61,046 nt of DNA from Streptomyces sp. yr375 (lineage in GTDB: Bacteria > Actinomycetota > Actinomycetes > Streptomycetales > Streptomycetaceae). Under the pieces are notes generated by a model, which saw only the letters and a list, made by a program, of their open reading frames with translations, searched no databases and was not told the origin of the DNA. Numbering within the stretch: position 1 is the first letter of the stretch; the number at the start of each line of letters is the position of its first letter. This document shows, in pieces, positions 8,694 through 17,128 of the stretch. Made by a program: the position numbers and the translations under genes. The stretch covers positions 1 through 61,046 of the forward strand of contig NZ_FOFF01000030.1 of NCBI RefSeq assembly GCF_900110755.1, given 5' to 3'.

Positions 8694-9146
8694 ATGGCTG
8701 GGGCCAAGACGGCAGTCGAATGGCTGGCATCCGTCGCACCGGATCCCGAGGCATGCCGCTGGGAATGGGAGCGCAACCCCCTAGGGGTCGCGCTGCTGCC
8801 CGCGGGCAAGGCCTGGGACGTACTCATCCTGCCGGGCGAACTCGGCTATCCCACCCTCGATGTACTGACCCGGTTCCTCGACCGGCCTGGCCCCGTGCTC
8901 GTCGACTTCGGAGACAGCCGCATGGGTTTCTTCGTCGCGCCGGGCACCGCCGCCCGCTGGCTCGGCACCGGCATCCGCACGGCCGGGGCCGGCACCTGGA
9001 TCGTCGTGCCGTATCCGGGCCGCTCGACCAGGGGCGTGCGCTGGCTGGTCCCGCCGGACGGCTCCGGAACCCTGACCGACCCGGCACTCCTCGAACTGGC
9101 GATGCACGAGGCGGCGGCGGGCCTCGCCGGGGGAGGAAACGGCTGA
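8694..9146 (+). CDS. Hypothetical protein, 150 residues
   Basis: I do not recognise a named family with confidence. The protein is soluble and compact, without signal peptide or membrane segment. It begins MAGAKTAVEWLASVAPDPEACRWEW and contains RNPLGVALLPAGKAWDVLILPGELGYPTLDVL, then a Gly/Arg-rich YPGRSTRGVRWLVPPDGSG. The layout faintly recalls the N-terminal part of actinobacterial bifunctional primase/polymerase-like proteins, but no catalytic motif is evident. GGGAGGACCACAC precedes the ATG. It is oriented with the polyamine operon but about 180 bp behind it, and converges on the PucR regulator. Confidence 0.75.
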   Translation: MAGAKTAVEWLASVAPDPEACRWEWERNPLGVALLPAGKAWDVLILPGELGYPTLDVLTRFLDRPGPVLVDFGDSRMGFFVAPGTAARWLGTGIRTAGAGTWIVVPYPGRSTRGVRWLVPPDGSGTLTDPALLELAMHEAAAGLAGGGNG

Positions 9147-9165
9147 CGGAGACCGGAACAGCCTT

Positions 9166-9203
9166 CTGTAGGTAGGTCCCTCAGGTAGGTCCCTTAGGCA
9201 GGT
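9166..9203. repeat. Short tandem repeat (about 13 bp, three copies)
   Basis: Three imperfect direct copies of TAGGTAGGTCCCT-like units follow the stop of the 150-residue gene, in the convergent gap before the PucR gene. They immediately precede a hairpin. Confidence 0.55.
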
Positions 9204-9212
9204 CCATTTTCA

Positions 9213-9236
9213 CGTCGGCCGTCCGTGCGGCCGACG
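9213..9236. terminator. Bidirectional hairpin terminator candidate
   Basis: CGTCGGCCG at 9213-9221 pairs exactly with CGGCCGACG at 9228-9236 around a 6-nt loop. It lies between two convergent genes. A TTTT run (9207-9210) precedes it on the plus strand, giving an A-run/T-run asymmetry that suits the minus-strand transcript. Confidence 0.55.
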
Positions 9237-9285
9237 CGGACACCTGCGGCCCCTTCGCCCTGCCGTCGGTCAGCCCGCCGGCCCG

Positions 9286-10914
9286 TCAGTCCGTCGACGT
9301 AGCCTTCAACGCGAGCCACAGCTCCATGCGGACGTCCGGGTCGTCCAGTGAACGCCCGAGGATCTCCTCGACCCGCCGCATCCGGTAGCGCAGGGTGTGC
9401 CGGTGGACGCGCAGGTCGGCCGCCGCCGCGTCCCACTGCCCGTGCCGGGAGAGCCAGGCCCGCAGGGAGGCCACCAGGTCGCCGCGGCCGGTCGCGTCGT
9501 GCTCGTGCAGGGCGCGCAGCAGGCCGTCCGCGAACGCCTTCACCGCGTCGTCCGCGAGCAGCGGCAGCACCGAGCCCGCCGCGAGCCGCTCGTGCTCCAC
9601 GAGGACCCGGCCCCGCCGCCGCGCCACCGACAGCGCCTGCTCGGCCTGCTTGTACGCCGTTGCCGCCGCGATCGGCCCGGCCGGCGCCGACAGACCGACG
9701 ACCAGGCCGCCGTCGTCGTCCGCCGCTTCACCGTCCGCGCGCGCCGCCTCCAGCGTCGCCGCGTACCGCGTGCCCGCCGCCACCGTCGCACCCCCGTCCG
9801 TGGCCAGCACCACCAGCCGCTCGCCCTGGGGCACCACGAGCACGTCCTCCCCGGCGCGGGCAGCCGCCGACTCGACGACCTCGACGAGAGCGCCGAAGGG
9901 GTCACCGGACGCGTCGAGCGGAGCCGATGCCGACGTCGACTCGGCGACGATCACCCGGAACGGGGCGTCGAGCAGCTCGCCGTACAGGTCCCCGGCGACG
10001 GCGCGCGCGTGGTCCGGTTCGCCCGCCAGCAGCATGCGCAGCACCGCCGCGCCGATCCGCTGCTGGGCCTCCTGGAGGGGGCGGGAGCGTTCGGTGGCGA
10101 GGGTGAGCAGGGCGATCGCCGAGTGGACGGCGTACCGCTCGGCGGTGCCGAGCGCCGCCGCCGTGCCGACGGCGAGCGCGGCGCGTGGCCGCCGTCCGTT
10201 GCCCAGGGAGTGCAGTTCGACGCGGTCGCCATGGTGGCCGTCGTCGGCCCCGGAGGGCTCGCCGCCGTCGCCGTCGCCGCCCCCGACGACCGCCGAGGCC
10301 GGGGCCGGCCGCTCCCGCAGCCGCTCCACGTCCGCCGTGAGCCGCGCGGCCCGCCGGCCCGCCCACTCCGGCGCGGCTGCCACGACGGCGCCCGACGCGT
10401 CGTACAGCGCCGCCCACCCGTCGACCTGAGCGGCGAGCGCCCCGAGCAGCCCCTCGGGACCGTCCGTCAGCGCCTGCTTCGTCAGCTCGCGCTGGGCCGC
10501 GAACCCGGCCGTCACCGCCCGGTACTGGTCGGCCGCGATCGCCGCAGACACCGCCTTGCTGATCGCCAGGAACGGCGTACGGCGCGGCACCTCCAGCAGC
10601 GGCAGGCCCTCCTCCTCGGCCGCGTCCACCAACGCCGTCGGGGTCTCCTCGTAGGCGACCCCGACGGCGAAGCCCAGCCCCACCACGCCCGCCTTGACCA
10701 GCCGCTTCACATAGCGCCGCATGGCCTGCGGATCCTCCGCGTCCAGCTTCAGCGCGGTGATCAGCAGCAGCTCCCCGCCCTCCATGTACGGCACGGGGTC
10801 CGCGAGCTCGCTGACATGCGCCCAGCGCACCGGCACGTCCAGAGCGTCCCCGCCCGCCCGCACGGTCAGCTTCAGCGCGGAGTGATGGACGAGCGAGGCG
10901 AGCGTGGGAGGCAT
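9286..10914 (-). CDS. PucR family transcriptional regulator
   Basis: The 542-residue protein has the PucR architecture. The N-terminal ligand-sensing domain starts MPPTLASLVHHSALKLTVRAGGDALDVPVRWAHVSELADP. A central GGDEF-like region follows, and the C-terminal helix-turn-helix reads DLRVHRHTLRYRMRRVEEILGRSLDDPDVRMELWLALKA. PucR-type proteins often sense purine or amine metabolites and control catabolic genes. Its place between the polyamine oxidation operon and gabT suggests it governs this pathway, but no binding site can be assigned. It is transcribed toward the polyamine operon. Confidence 0.9.
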   Translation of the reverse strand: MPPTLASLVHHSALKLTVRAGGDALDVPVRWAHVSELADPVPYMEGGELLLITALKLDAEDPQAMRRYVKRLVKAGVVGLGFAVGVAYEETPTALVDAAEEEGLPLLEVPRRTPFLAISKAVSAAIAADQYRAVTAGFAAQRELTKQALTDGPEGLLGALAAQVDGWAALYDASGAVVAAAPEWAGRRAARLTADVERLRERPAPASAVVGGGDGDGGEPSGADDGHHGDRVELHSLGNGRRPRAALAVGTAAALGTAERYAVHSAIALLTLATERSRPLQEAQQRIGAAVLRMLLAGEPDHARAVAGDLYGELLDAPFRVIVAESTSASAPLDASGDPFGALVEVVESAAARAGEDVLVVPQGERLVVLATDGGATVAAGTRYAATLEAARADGEAADDDGGLVVGLSAPAGPIAAATAYKQAEQALSVARRRGRVLVEHERLAAGSVLPLLADDAVKAFADGLLRALHEHDATGRGDLVASLRAWLSRHGQWDAAAADLRVHRHTLRYRMRRVEEILGRSLDDPDVRMELWLALKATSTD

Positions 10915-10999
10915 ACGGCCTTCAGGTCGAAGAGAGACGATCAGCGATCGTGATCTTTTGGCCGCTTCGTATGAACGGCCTGTGTCGATTCTGCCTCAC

Positions 11000-11056
11000 T
11001 GTAAGGGACCTCGGAGGTGCCTCTGAGGTGCCTCGGAGGGACCTCGGAGGTGCCGG
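11000..11056. repeat. Direct and inverted CCTCGGAGG repeats
   Basis: Four to five overlapping copies of GGACCTCGGAGGTGCC-like units fill the 57 bp between the ATPase stop at 11065 and the upstream region of the PucR gene. Each unit contains the palindrome ACCTCGGAGGT, so several alternative hairpins can form. It could terminate the ATPase transcript or serve as a binding array for the downstream PucR promoter. Confidence 0.6.
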
Positions 11057-11064
11057 ACGTCCCG

Positions 11065-13413
11065 TCAGCCCCGCAGGTCCACCAGCAGCGGCGGCGCGTG
11101 CTCGCCCCGCACGCTCGTCAGGGACAGCACCGCGTGCCCGGGCGGCACCTCGTGCGCCAACCGGGACGCCGACCACCGCTCCCGTTCGACCTGGCGCACG
11201 GTCACCGCGTCGGTGGTCACCGCCTTGCCGGTGACCAGCTTGCGCAGGGCGTGGATGGCGCGGGTCATCGGCTGGTCGGCGAAGACGGTGTGCTTGGCGA
11301 CCTCCGTGGTCTCCACCCACTCGGTGCCCCAGGTCTGCGCGAACCGGCTGCCGTCCCAGGTGGTGATGCCGGCGAAGGCCATCCGGCAGCCGACCGCCCC
11401 GTACAGCGGCCCGTGCAGCGCCTCGGGGACGTCGCCGACCGTGCGCAGGGCGAGCACCACGCCCGCGTTCTGCGAGCGCAGCCGCTGGAGCCGGCGCACC
11501 GACCCGTCGGTGACCGTGCTCGTAGCGTCGTCCAGGACCAGGCAGGCGAAGTGGCCGCGCGGCTCCCGTACGACGGTGTGGAACTGGGCGAGGACCAGCC
11601 GGGTGATCAGCCGGGCGGCCTCCTCGTGGCCCCGCTCGGGCAGGTCGATGCGGACCCGCAGCGGGTGGTGGGCGACGGCGCGCAGCGAGAACGCCCGGTG
11701 CGTGTCGCCGCCACCGCCGAAGAAGTCCGCGAACACCGGGCGGGCGAGCAGCGCCAGCCGGTCGGCGAGGGCCCGCCCCGGGTCGCCCGGCGTCCCCGTC
11801 TGCCGGACGCGCGCCTCCAGCTCGCGCCGCATCACCTCGTCACCGGCCACCGCCTCCCGCAGCGCGGCCACCGCCGTCGGCTCGCCCTCCAGCAGTTCGC
11901 GCAGCTCGGGCAGGGTGGGGAAGCGGCCGTGGACGGTCCGGTGGGGGCCGAGCAGTTGGGCGAGCGCGGTGGCCGCGCCCTGGGCGCTCACCGTGTCGAG
12001 GTCGCCGACCAGCGCCTCGGCGAGGATCGCGGCGGCCTCGTCCGGGTCGTCGGACTCGGCGTACGGGTCGAGGTCGTGCACGGACGACGGGTCGCCGATC
12101 CGGACGATCACGTCGAACGCGGAGTCCGCGCCGAGCGGCCCGCTGCCCGGCGCGGACACCGCGACGACCGCGCACGCCCCGGTGAGCGCCTGGAGCGCCA
12201 GCGCCTCGGTCAGCGGTTCGAGCAGCGTGCGCGTCTTGCCCGAGCCGGACGGCCCGACCGCCAGCAGCGAGGTGCCCAGCACGTCCGGGCCGAGCGCGGC
12301 GCCCGCGTCGTGATAGGTCACCGGCGTGCGCTCGGCGGCCACCCAGCGGCCGATGCGCACCTGCCCGGCGAGCAGGTCGTGCCGGGCGGTGCGGCGGGGC
12401 AGGTCGCGGGCGCCGGAGGGGTGGGTCCAGGCCGCCCCGCCCTGCCGCAGCACGGTGTCCCGGAAGTCGGGCAGCCCCGCCGTCCACGCCCGTCGCACCC
12501 GCGCGCAGTCCACGTCGTTCATCCGCCCGCCGGCCACCTCACCGGTGAGCAGCTCGGCCGCCTCGTACTGCCCGGCGTCCCGCAGCTCGGGCCACTGGGC
12601 GAGGGGCCGCGCGGCGGCGGGGCCGGCGACGGCCGGGTCACGCCGGGAGGCGAGTCGTTCCTTCACGTACGGCCACCAGTCGCCGACCTTCGCGAACGGC
12701 CACACCACGAGCAGCGTCATGACCACGTACAGGGCGTTCACGAACAGGGGGGAGCGGAAGAGGTCGTAGCCGCCGGAGAGCAGGGCGACGAGGGCGAAGA
12801 CGGGCTGCTCGACCGGCAGCGCGTCCCAGCCGAGCCCGAGGGCCTCGGGGAAGACGAGGCTCAGGGCGGCGACCGCGCACAGCAGGGCGAGTCCGGCGCG
12901 GGCGGGCTGCGCCCGGCGGCCGACGAAGTGCCGCACGGTGTCCGGCCAACTGCCCAGCCGGCCCATGGCGCAGACGAGGAGACCGAAGAAGACGCCGTCG
13001 TAGAGGATCCGGGCCTCCTCGCCCTGCCAGCTCTTCGCGGACGCGATCGTGCCGCCCCACCACCAGTCGCCCGGCGTGAACAGCCGCAGCAGCGTGAACT
13101 GGTACGGCACCGCGCCCTGCCGCCACAGCGACCACAGCACGAGCGCCACCACCAGCGGCACCAGCATGCCCACCACGGTGACGGGCGCCAGCCGCTCCGC
13201 CGCGCGCCCGCGCTTCGGCAGCCGGTACCCGAACCGCCAGATCCCGGGCTTCGCGGCGGGCCGCTCCTCGTTCAGCCACTCGGCGGCGGCGGAGGAGAAG
13301 GGCTTCGCGGCCGGTGCATGCGCAGGCCGGGGCGGCACCTGGGCAGGCCCCGCCGGGCGCGGCACCGGATTCGCCTGCGTGCCCCGGACGTCCCGCGTCC
13401 CGTCGCTGTCCAT
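11065..13413 (-). CDS. Membrane-anchored VirD4/TraD-like ATPase
   Basis: The 782-residue protein has a Pro-rich N-terminus, about four transmembrane segments (roughly 77-97, 137-153, 171-190 and 222-242) and a cytoplasmic ATPase domain. Walker A GPSGSGKT is at 387-394, and a Walker B-like HFACLVLDDA follows about 240 residues later. The topology and the phrase LLAVGPSGSGKTRTLLEPL resemble type IV coupling proteins (VirD4/TraD/TraG) and related FtsK-superfamily ATPases. No conjugation genes are near, and both flanks are housekeeping or catabolic, so it looks like a resident chromosomal ATPase, not part of a mobile element. The ATG at 13413 follows a G-rich stretch. The substrate, DNA or protein, is unknown. 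Confidence 0.8.
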   Translation of the reverse strand: MDSDGTRDVRGTQANPVPRPAGPAQVPPRPAHAPAAKPFSSAAAEWLNEERPAAKPGIWRFGYRLPKRGRAAERLAPVTVVGMLVPLVVALVLWSLWRQGAVPYQFTLLRLFTPGDWWWGGTIASAKSWQGEEARILYDGVFFGLLVCAMGRLGSWPDTVRHFVGRRAQPARAGLALLCAVAALSLVFPEALGLGWDALPVEQPVFALVALLSGGYDLFRSPLFVNALYVVMTLLVVWPFAKVGDWWPYVKERLASRRDPAVAGPAAARPLAQWPELRDAGQYEAAELLTGEVAGGRMNDVDCARVRRAWTAGLPDFRDTVLRQGGAAWTHPSGARDLPRRTARHDLLAGQVRIGRWVAAERTPVTYHDAGAALGPDVLGTSLLAVGPSGSGKTRTLLEPLTEALALQALTGACAVVAVSAPGSGPLGADSAFDVIVRIGDPSSVHDLDPYAESDDPDEAAAILAEALVGDLDTVSAQGAATALAQLLGPHRTVHGRFPTLPELRELLEGEPTAVAALREAVAGDEVMRRELEARVRQTGTPGDPGRALADRLALLARPVFADFFGGGGDTHRAFSLRAVAHHPLRVRIDLPERGHEEAARLITRLVLAQFHTVVREPRGHFACLVLDDATSTVTDGSVRRLQRLRSQNAGVVLALRTVGDVPEALHGPLYGAVGCRMAFAGITTWDGSRFAQTWGTEWVETTEVAKHTVFADQPMTRAIHALRKLVTGKAVTTDAVTVRQVERERWSASRLAHEVPPGHAVLSLTSVRGEHAPPLLVDLRG

Positions 13414-13659
13414 CGCCCCTGCCCCCTTGAGCAGCCGTTCCGTCCACCATCAGCGAGTCAATCTAACGCGCCCACAAGGGGAGTTCACCGCTTACGCGGC
13501 CGGGCCCGCGAGGAGTGCCGTCCGGCCGGCACTGTCCACGGCGGACAACCGGCGTCGCCGACACCGCCCACATGGAGCATGCCCAGCTTCCGTCGCCGGT
13601 CCTAGCCTGCGACAAAAGAGGTAAGAGTCCGCACGGCCGTACACCCCCAGGAGCCCCTC

Positions 13660-14994
13660 ATGACCGCCCTTCCGCAGGAGCGCCGCGTCGTCACCGCCAT
13701 CCCCGGCCCGAAGTCGCAGGAGCTGCAGGCCCGCCGTCTCGCCGCGGTCGCCGCCGGCGTCGGCTCGGTGCTCCCCGTCTTCACCACGCGCGCGGGCGGC
13801 GGCATCATCGAGGACGTCGACGGCAACCGCCTGATCGACTTCGGCTCCGGCATCGCGGTGACCTCCGTCGGCGCGTCCGCCGAGGCCGTCGTCCGCCGGG
13901 CCACCGCCCAGCTCGCCGACTTCACCCACACCTGTTTCATGGTCACGCCGTACGAGGGCTACGTCGAGGTCGCCGAGGCGCTCGCCGAACTCACCCCGGG
14001 CGACCACGCCAAGAAGTCCGCGCTGTTCAACAGCGGCGCCGAGGCCGTCGAGAACGCCGTCAAGATCGCCCGTTCGTACACCAAGCGGCAGGCGGTCGTC
14101 GTCTTCGACCACGGCTACCACGGCCGGACGAACCTCACGATGGCCCTGACGGCGAAGAACATGCCGTACAAGCAGGGCTTCGGCCCGTTCGCCCCCGAGG
14201 TCTACCGCGTCCCGCTCGCCTACGGCTATCGCTGGCCGACCGGCCCCGACAACGCCGGCGCCGAGGCCTCCGCCCAGGCGATCGACATGATCAACAAGCA
14301 GATCGGCGCCGGCAACGTCGCCGCGATCATCGTCGAGCCCCTGCTCGGCGAGGGCGGCTTCATCGAGCCCGCCAAGGGCTTCCTGCCGGCGATCGCCAAG
14401 TTCGCGTCCGACAACGGCATCGTCTTCGTCGCGGACGAGATCCAGTCGGGCTTCTGCCGCACCGGCCAGTGGTTCGCCTGCGAGGACGAGGGCATCGTCC
14501 CGGACCTGATCACGACGGCCAAGGGCATCGCGGGCGGCCTGCCGCTCGCCGCGGTGACCGGCCGCGCCGAGATCATGGACGCCGCGCACGCGGGCGGCCT
14601 CGGCGGCACCTACGGCGGCAACCCGGTGGCCTGCGCGGGCGCGCTCGGCGCGATCGAGACGATGAAGGAGCTCGACCTCAACGCCCGCGCGAAGGCGATC
14701 GAGACGACGATGAAGTCCCGCCTCGCGGCCATGGCCGAGAAGTTCGAGGTCATCGGCGACATCCGGGGCCGCGGCGCGATGATCGCCATCGAACTGGTCA
14801 AGGACCGTACGACGAAGGAGCCGGACACCGAGACGACGGCCGCCCTCGCCAAGGCCTGCCACCAGGAAGGCCTGCTGGTCCTGACCTGCGGCACCTACGG
14901 CAACGTACTGCGCTTCCTGCCGCCGCTGGTCATCGGCGAGGACCTCCTGAACGAGGGCCTCGACATCATCGAGCAGGCCTTCACCCGCATCTGA
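13660..14994 (+). CDS. gabT: 4-aminobutyrate transaminase
   Basis: The 444-residue class-III aminotransferase transfers the amino group of GABA to 2-oxoglutarate, giving succinic semialdehyde and glutamate. It carries SGAEAVENAVK at 125-135 (cofactor phosphate binding), FDHGYHGRT, the aspartate of VADEIQSGF at about 259, and the PLP-binding lysine at about 288 (TTAKGIAGGLPLA). The C-terminal TYGGNPVACAGALGAIE and FLPPLVIGEDLL are typical of GabT. CAGGAGCCCCTC precedes the ATG. It completes the step between the polyamine-derived GABA made by the upstream operon and the aldehyde dehydrogenase at 17129. Confidence 0.93.
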   Translation: MTALPQERRVVTAIPGPKSQELQARRLAAVAAGVGSVLPVFTTRAGGGIIEDVDGNRLIDFGSGIAVTSVGASAEAVVRRATAQLADFTHTCFMVTPYEGYVEVAEALAELTPGDHAKKSALFNSGAEAVENAVKIARSYTKRQAVVVFDHGYHGRTNLTMALTAKNMPYKQGFGPFAPEVYRVPLAYGYRWPTGPDNAGAEASAQAIDMINKQIGAGNVAAIIVEPLLGEGGFIEPAKGFLPAIAKFASDNGIVFVADEIQSGFCRTGQWFACEDEGIVPDLITTAKGIAGGLPLAAVTGRAEIMDAAHAGGLGGTYGGNPVACAGALGAIETMKELDLNARAKAIETTMKSRLAAMAEKFEVIGDIRGRGAMIAIELVKDRTTKEPDTETTAALAKACHQEGLLVLTCGTYGNVLRFLPPLVIGEDLLNEGLDIIEQAFTRI

Positions 14995-15267
14995 GCCGTG
15001 ACGGCGGCCGTGTGAAGAAGGTGTGCGGGGTGGATGGGGGGACGGGATTCCATCTGTCGCACCGCCTGTCACTGCCGTACGTTCTACCCAGATGAGAGAT
15101 ACACCCCGCCCACGGGAAACCGTGGACGGACCCAGGCCGGGGCCTCCCCAGCTTCGACCTGGTCGTGCCCTCGCGCACACAACCGGAGCTCCGGCTCCGG
15201 ATCTCCACCGATCGGACGGTCGCCCGCCCCAAACCCCCCGGGGCGGCCGACGTTTTCCGGTCTGTAC

Positions 15268-15305
15268 GGCCACCCCGGAATCACCCCCCCTGTTCCGGGG
15301 TGGCC
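15268..15305 (+). terminator. Strong 13-bp hairpin
   Basis: GGCCACCCCGGAA at 15268-15280 pairs exactly with TTCCGGGGTGGCC at 15293-15305 around a 12-nt C-rich loop. No T-run follows, so it is either a Streptomyces-style terminator or part of the structured RNA. Confidence 0.6.
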
Positions 15306-15337
15306 GACTTCCTCCTCGGGCACAGCCCACGGAAACC

Positions 15338-15367
15338 AGACCTCGGATCCATTCCGGGGTCTTTTTT
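15338..15367 (+). terminator. Rho-independent terminator
   Basis: AGACCTCGGA at 15338-15347 pairs with TCCGGGGTCT at 15353-15362 (one G-U pair) around a 5-nt loop and runs directly into TTTTTT at 15362-15367. It is the clearest canonical terminator in this GC-rich window. An AT-rich TACAATACGATAC stretch follows and probably holds the promoter of the hydrolase gene. Confidence 0.8.
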
Positions 15368-15458
15368 CCACCCCGCATACAATACGATACGTCTCGTCTC
15401 GCATCGCAAAACTCATCGCGCGCCCGCCTCCCGTCCCCTCCCCGCCCCCGGAGACCCC

Positions 15459-16349
15459 ATGGAACGCTTCGTCGACGCAGCCCCCGGCATCCGCCTCTGG
15501 GCCCAGGCCGAGGGCCCCGCCACCGCACCCCCACTCCTCCTGATCATGGGCGCACAGGCCCCCGGCCTCGGCTGGCCGGACGAGTTCGTGACCCTCCTGG
15601 CCGCCCGCCACCGAGTGATCCGCTACGACCACCGCGACACCGGCCGCTCCACGTGGGCGTACGACGAGCACCCGTACCCCATCGCCGAACTGGCCGAGGA
15701 CGCCGTCAAGGTCCTGGACGCCTTCGGGGCCGACCGCGCGCATGTCGTCGGCATGTCACTGGGCGGGCTGCTCACCCAACTCCTCCTGGCCGACCACCCC
15801 GACCGCCTCCGCACCGCCACCCTGATCGGCACCGGCGCCCTCAGTGACACCCCCTACCGAGCGCCGGACGGCACCGAAGTCCCCGCATCGGACCTCCCCG
15901 GCCCCACACCGGAACTACTACAACTGTGGGCCCGCCAGGAGCCACCGGACACCCCGAACCTGGAACTGGAACTGGACCGCCGGGTCGAGCACTGGCGGCT
16001 CCTGGCCGGCGACGCGATCCCCTTCGACGCCGAGTACACCCGCGCCCAGGAACGCCGGATCATCGCCCACACAGGCCACCACCGCACCAGCACCGCACAC
16101 GTCCTGGCGGACACCTCGGGCCTGCTCCGCACCGAGCGCCTGGCCCGCAACGACGTCCCGACCCTGGTCGTCCACGCCCCGGCCGAGCCCGTCTACCCGC
16201 CACCGCACGCCCAGCACCTCGCCCAGGTGATCGGGAACGCCCGTACGGTCGAGATCCCCGGCATGGGCCACGCCCTGCCAAACCCGATCCACCCCCCACT
16301 GGCCGCCGCGATCCTCGACCACACGGTTCGCGAGGACAACGGCTGCTGA
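15459..16349 (+). CDS. Alpha/beta-hydrolase
   Basis: This 296-residue alpha/beta-hydrolase has the nucleophile elbow GMSLGG with Ser100, the oxyanion segment LLLIMGAQAPGLGW, the RYDHRDTGRST motif common in esterase and epoxide-hydrolase-like enzymes, and the catalytic histidine at about 271 (GMGHALP). The ATG at 15459 is preceded by CCGGAGACCCC. A longer frame to 15165 would run through the terminator and is rejected. The next gene starts 13 bp after the stop, so the two are probably cotranscribed. The substrate cannot be told; lactone or ester hydrolysis is the general expectation. Confidence 0.85.
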   Translation: MERFVDAAPGIRLWAQAEGPATAPPLLLIMGAQAPGLGWPDEFVTLLAARHRVIRYDHRDTGRSTWAYDEHPYPIAELAEDAVKVLDAFGADRAHVVGMSLGGLLTQLLLADHPDRLRTATLIGTGALSDTPYRAPDGTEVPASDLPGPTPELLQLWARQEPPDTPNLELELDRRVEHWRLLAGDAIPFDAEYTRAQERRIIAHTGHHRTSTAHVLADTSGLLRTERLARNDVPTLVVHAPAEPVYPPPHAQHLAQVIGNARTVEIPGMGHALPNPIHPPLAAAILDHTVREDNGC

Positions 16350-16362
16350 CAAGCTGGACCCC

Positions 16363-17106
16363 ATGCCGCCCCGCCCCACCCGCGCCTTCCTCTTCCCCCT
16401 GCTGGCCCTGCCCGCTCTCCTCTTCGTCCTGATCACCTGGCAGGTCGCGGTCGACGGCCCCCTGCTGCGCATGGACCAGCGCCTCAGCAGCGCCCTCGTC
16501 CACCCCGACCGCGCCTCCGAACTCCTGGCGGACCTGGGCGATGTGCAGGTGGCGGTGCCCGTCCTGCTACTGGTCGCGGGGTATGCGGCCTGGCGGGGGA
16601 GGGCGGCGGGCGGGACGCGGTGGTGGGTGCCGTCCGCAGCCGCGCTGGGACTCATGATCCTGGTGCCGCTGATCGTCGTACCCCTGAAGGAGTGGACGGA
16701 CCGTCCAGGTACGCCCGCAGTGCCACCGGCGACCGGCTACTACCCCTCGGGACACACGGCGACGGCAGCCGTGGCCTACGGCTCGGCGGTGCTGATCCTG
16801 CTGCCATGGCTGCGCACGGCGTACGCCCGCCGGACGGCCGTAGCCACCGCCGCACTCCTGGTCCTGGCGGTCTCGTACGGACTGGTCCGGCGCGGCTACC
16901 ACTGGCCGCTGGACGTAATGGCTAGCTGGTGCCTGTGCACAGTGCTGCTGGGTGCGCTACGACTCTCCCTGAACCGCCTGCGTACGGACGCGGGCCGACC
17001 GCGCCAAACCGGCGCACCCCCGCCGCCCACCCGTACGACTCGGACAAGCGACCCATCGGCCTCCCGCCCCTACCGTGGAGCACGGAAACCTCAGGACACC
17101 CCCTAA
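16363..17106 (+). CDS. PAP2-type membrane phosphatase
   Basis: The 247-residue integral membrane protein has the three-part phosphatidic acid phosphatase type 2 signature: KEWTDRP at 109-115, PSGHT at 128-132 and RRGYHWPLD at 176-184, with His131 and His180 as the expected catalytic histidines. About five hydrophobic segments are visible. The last 40 residues are Pro/Arg/Thr-rich and probably disordered. Such enzymes dephosphorylate lipid phosphates such as undecaprenyl pyrophosphate or phosphatidate outside the membrane. The specific lipid is unknown. Confidence 0.88.
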   Translation: MPPRPTRAFLFPLLALPALLFVLITWQVAVDGPLLRMDQRLSSALVHPDRASELLADLGDVQVAVPVLLLVAGYAAWRGRAAGGTRWWVPSAAALGLMILVPLIVVPLKEWTDRPGTPAVPPATGYYPSGHTATAAVAYGSAVLILLPWLRTAYARRTAVATAALLVLAVSYGLVRRGYHWPLDVMASWCLCTVLLGALRLSLNRLRTDAGRPRQTGAPPPPTRTTRTSDPSASRPYRGARKPQDTP

Positions 17107-17128
17107 GCGGAAGGGCCGGGACTCGCAC

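Larger units (their letters stand above)
15060..15367 (+). ncRNA. Candidate structured RNA in the gabT downstream gap
   Basis: The 464 bp between gabT and the hydrolase have no convincing gene but much dyad structure on the plus strand. There is a CCACGG-GAAA-CCGTGG hairpin with a GNRA loop at 15110-15125, a GGAGCTCCGG element near 15185-15200, and a 13-bp perfect stem at 15268-15305. It ends in a U-tract terminator at 15338-15367. This could be a long gabT 3' untranslated region, a small RNA processed from it, or an independent transcript starting near 15080. The 5' end is a guess. Confidence 0.4.

Noticed and set aside
11017..13605. An 862-codon plus-strand frame antisense to the VirD4-like ATPase
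   Set aside because: The minus strand carries Walker motifs and membrane helices; the plus frame is Arg/Gly/Pro shadow sequence.
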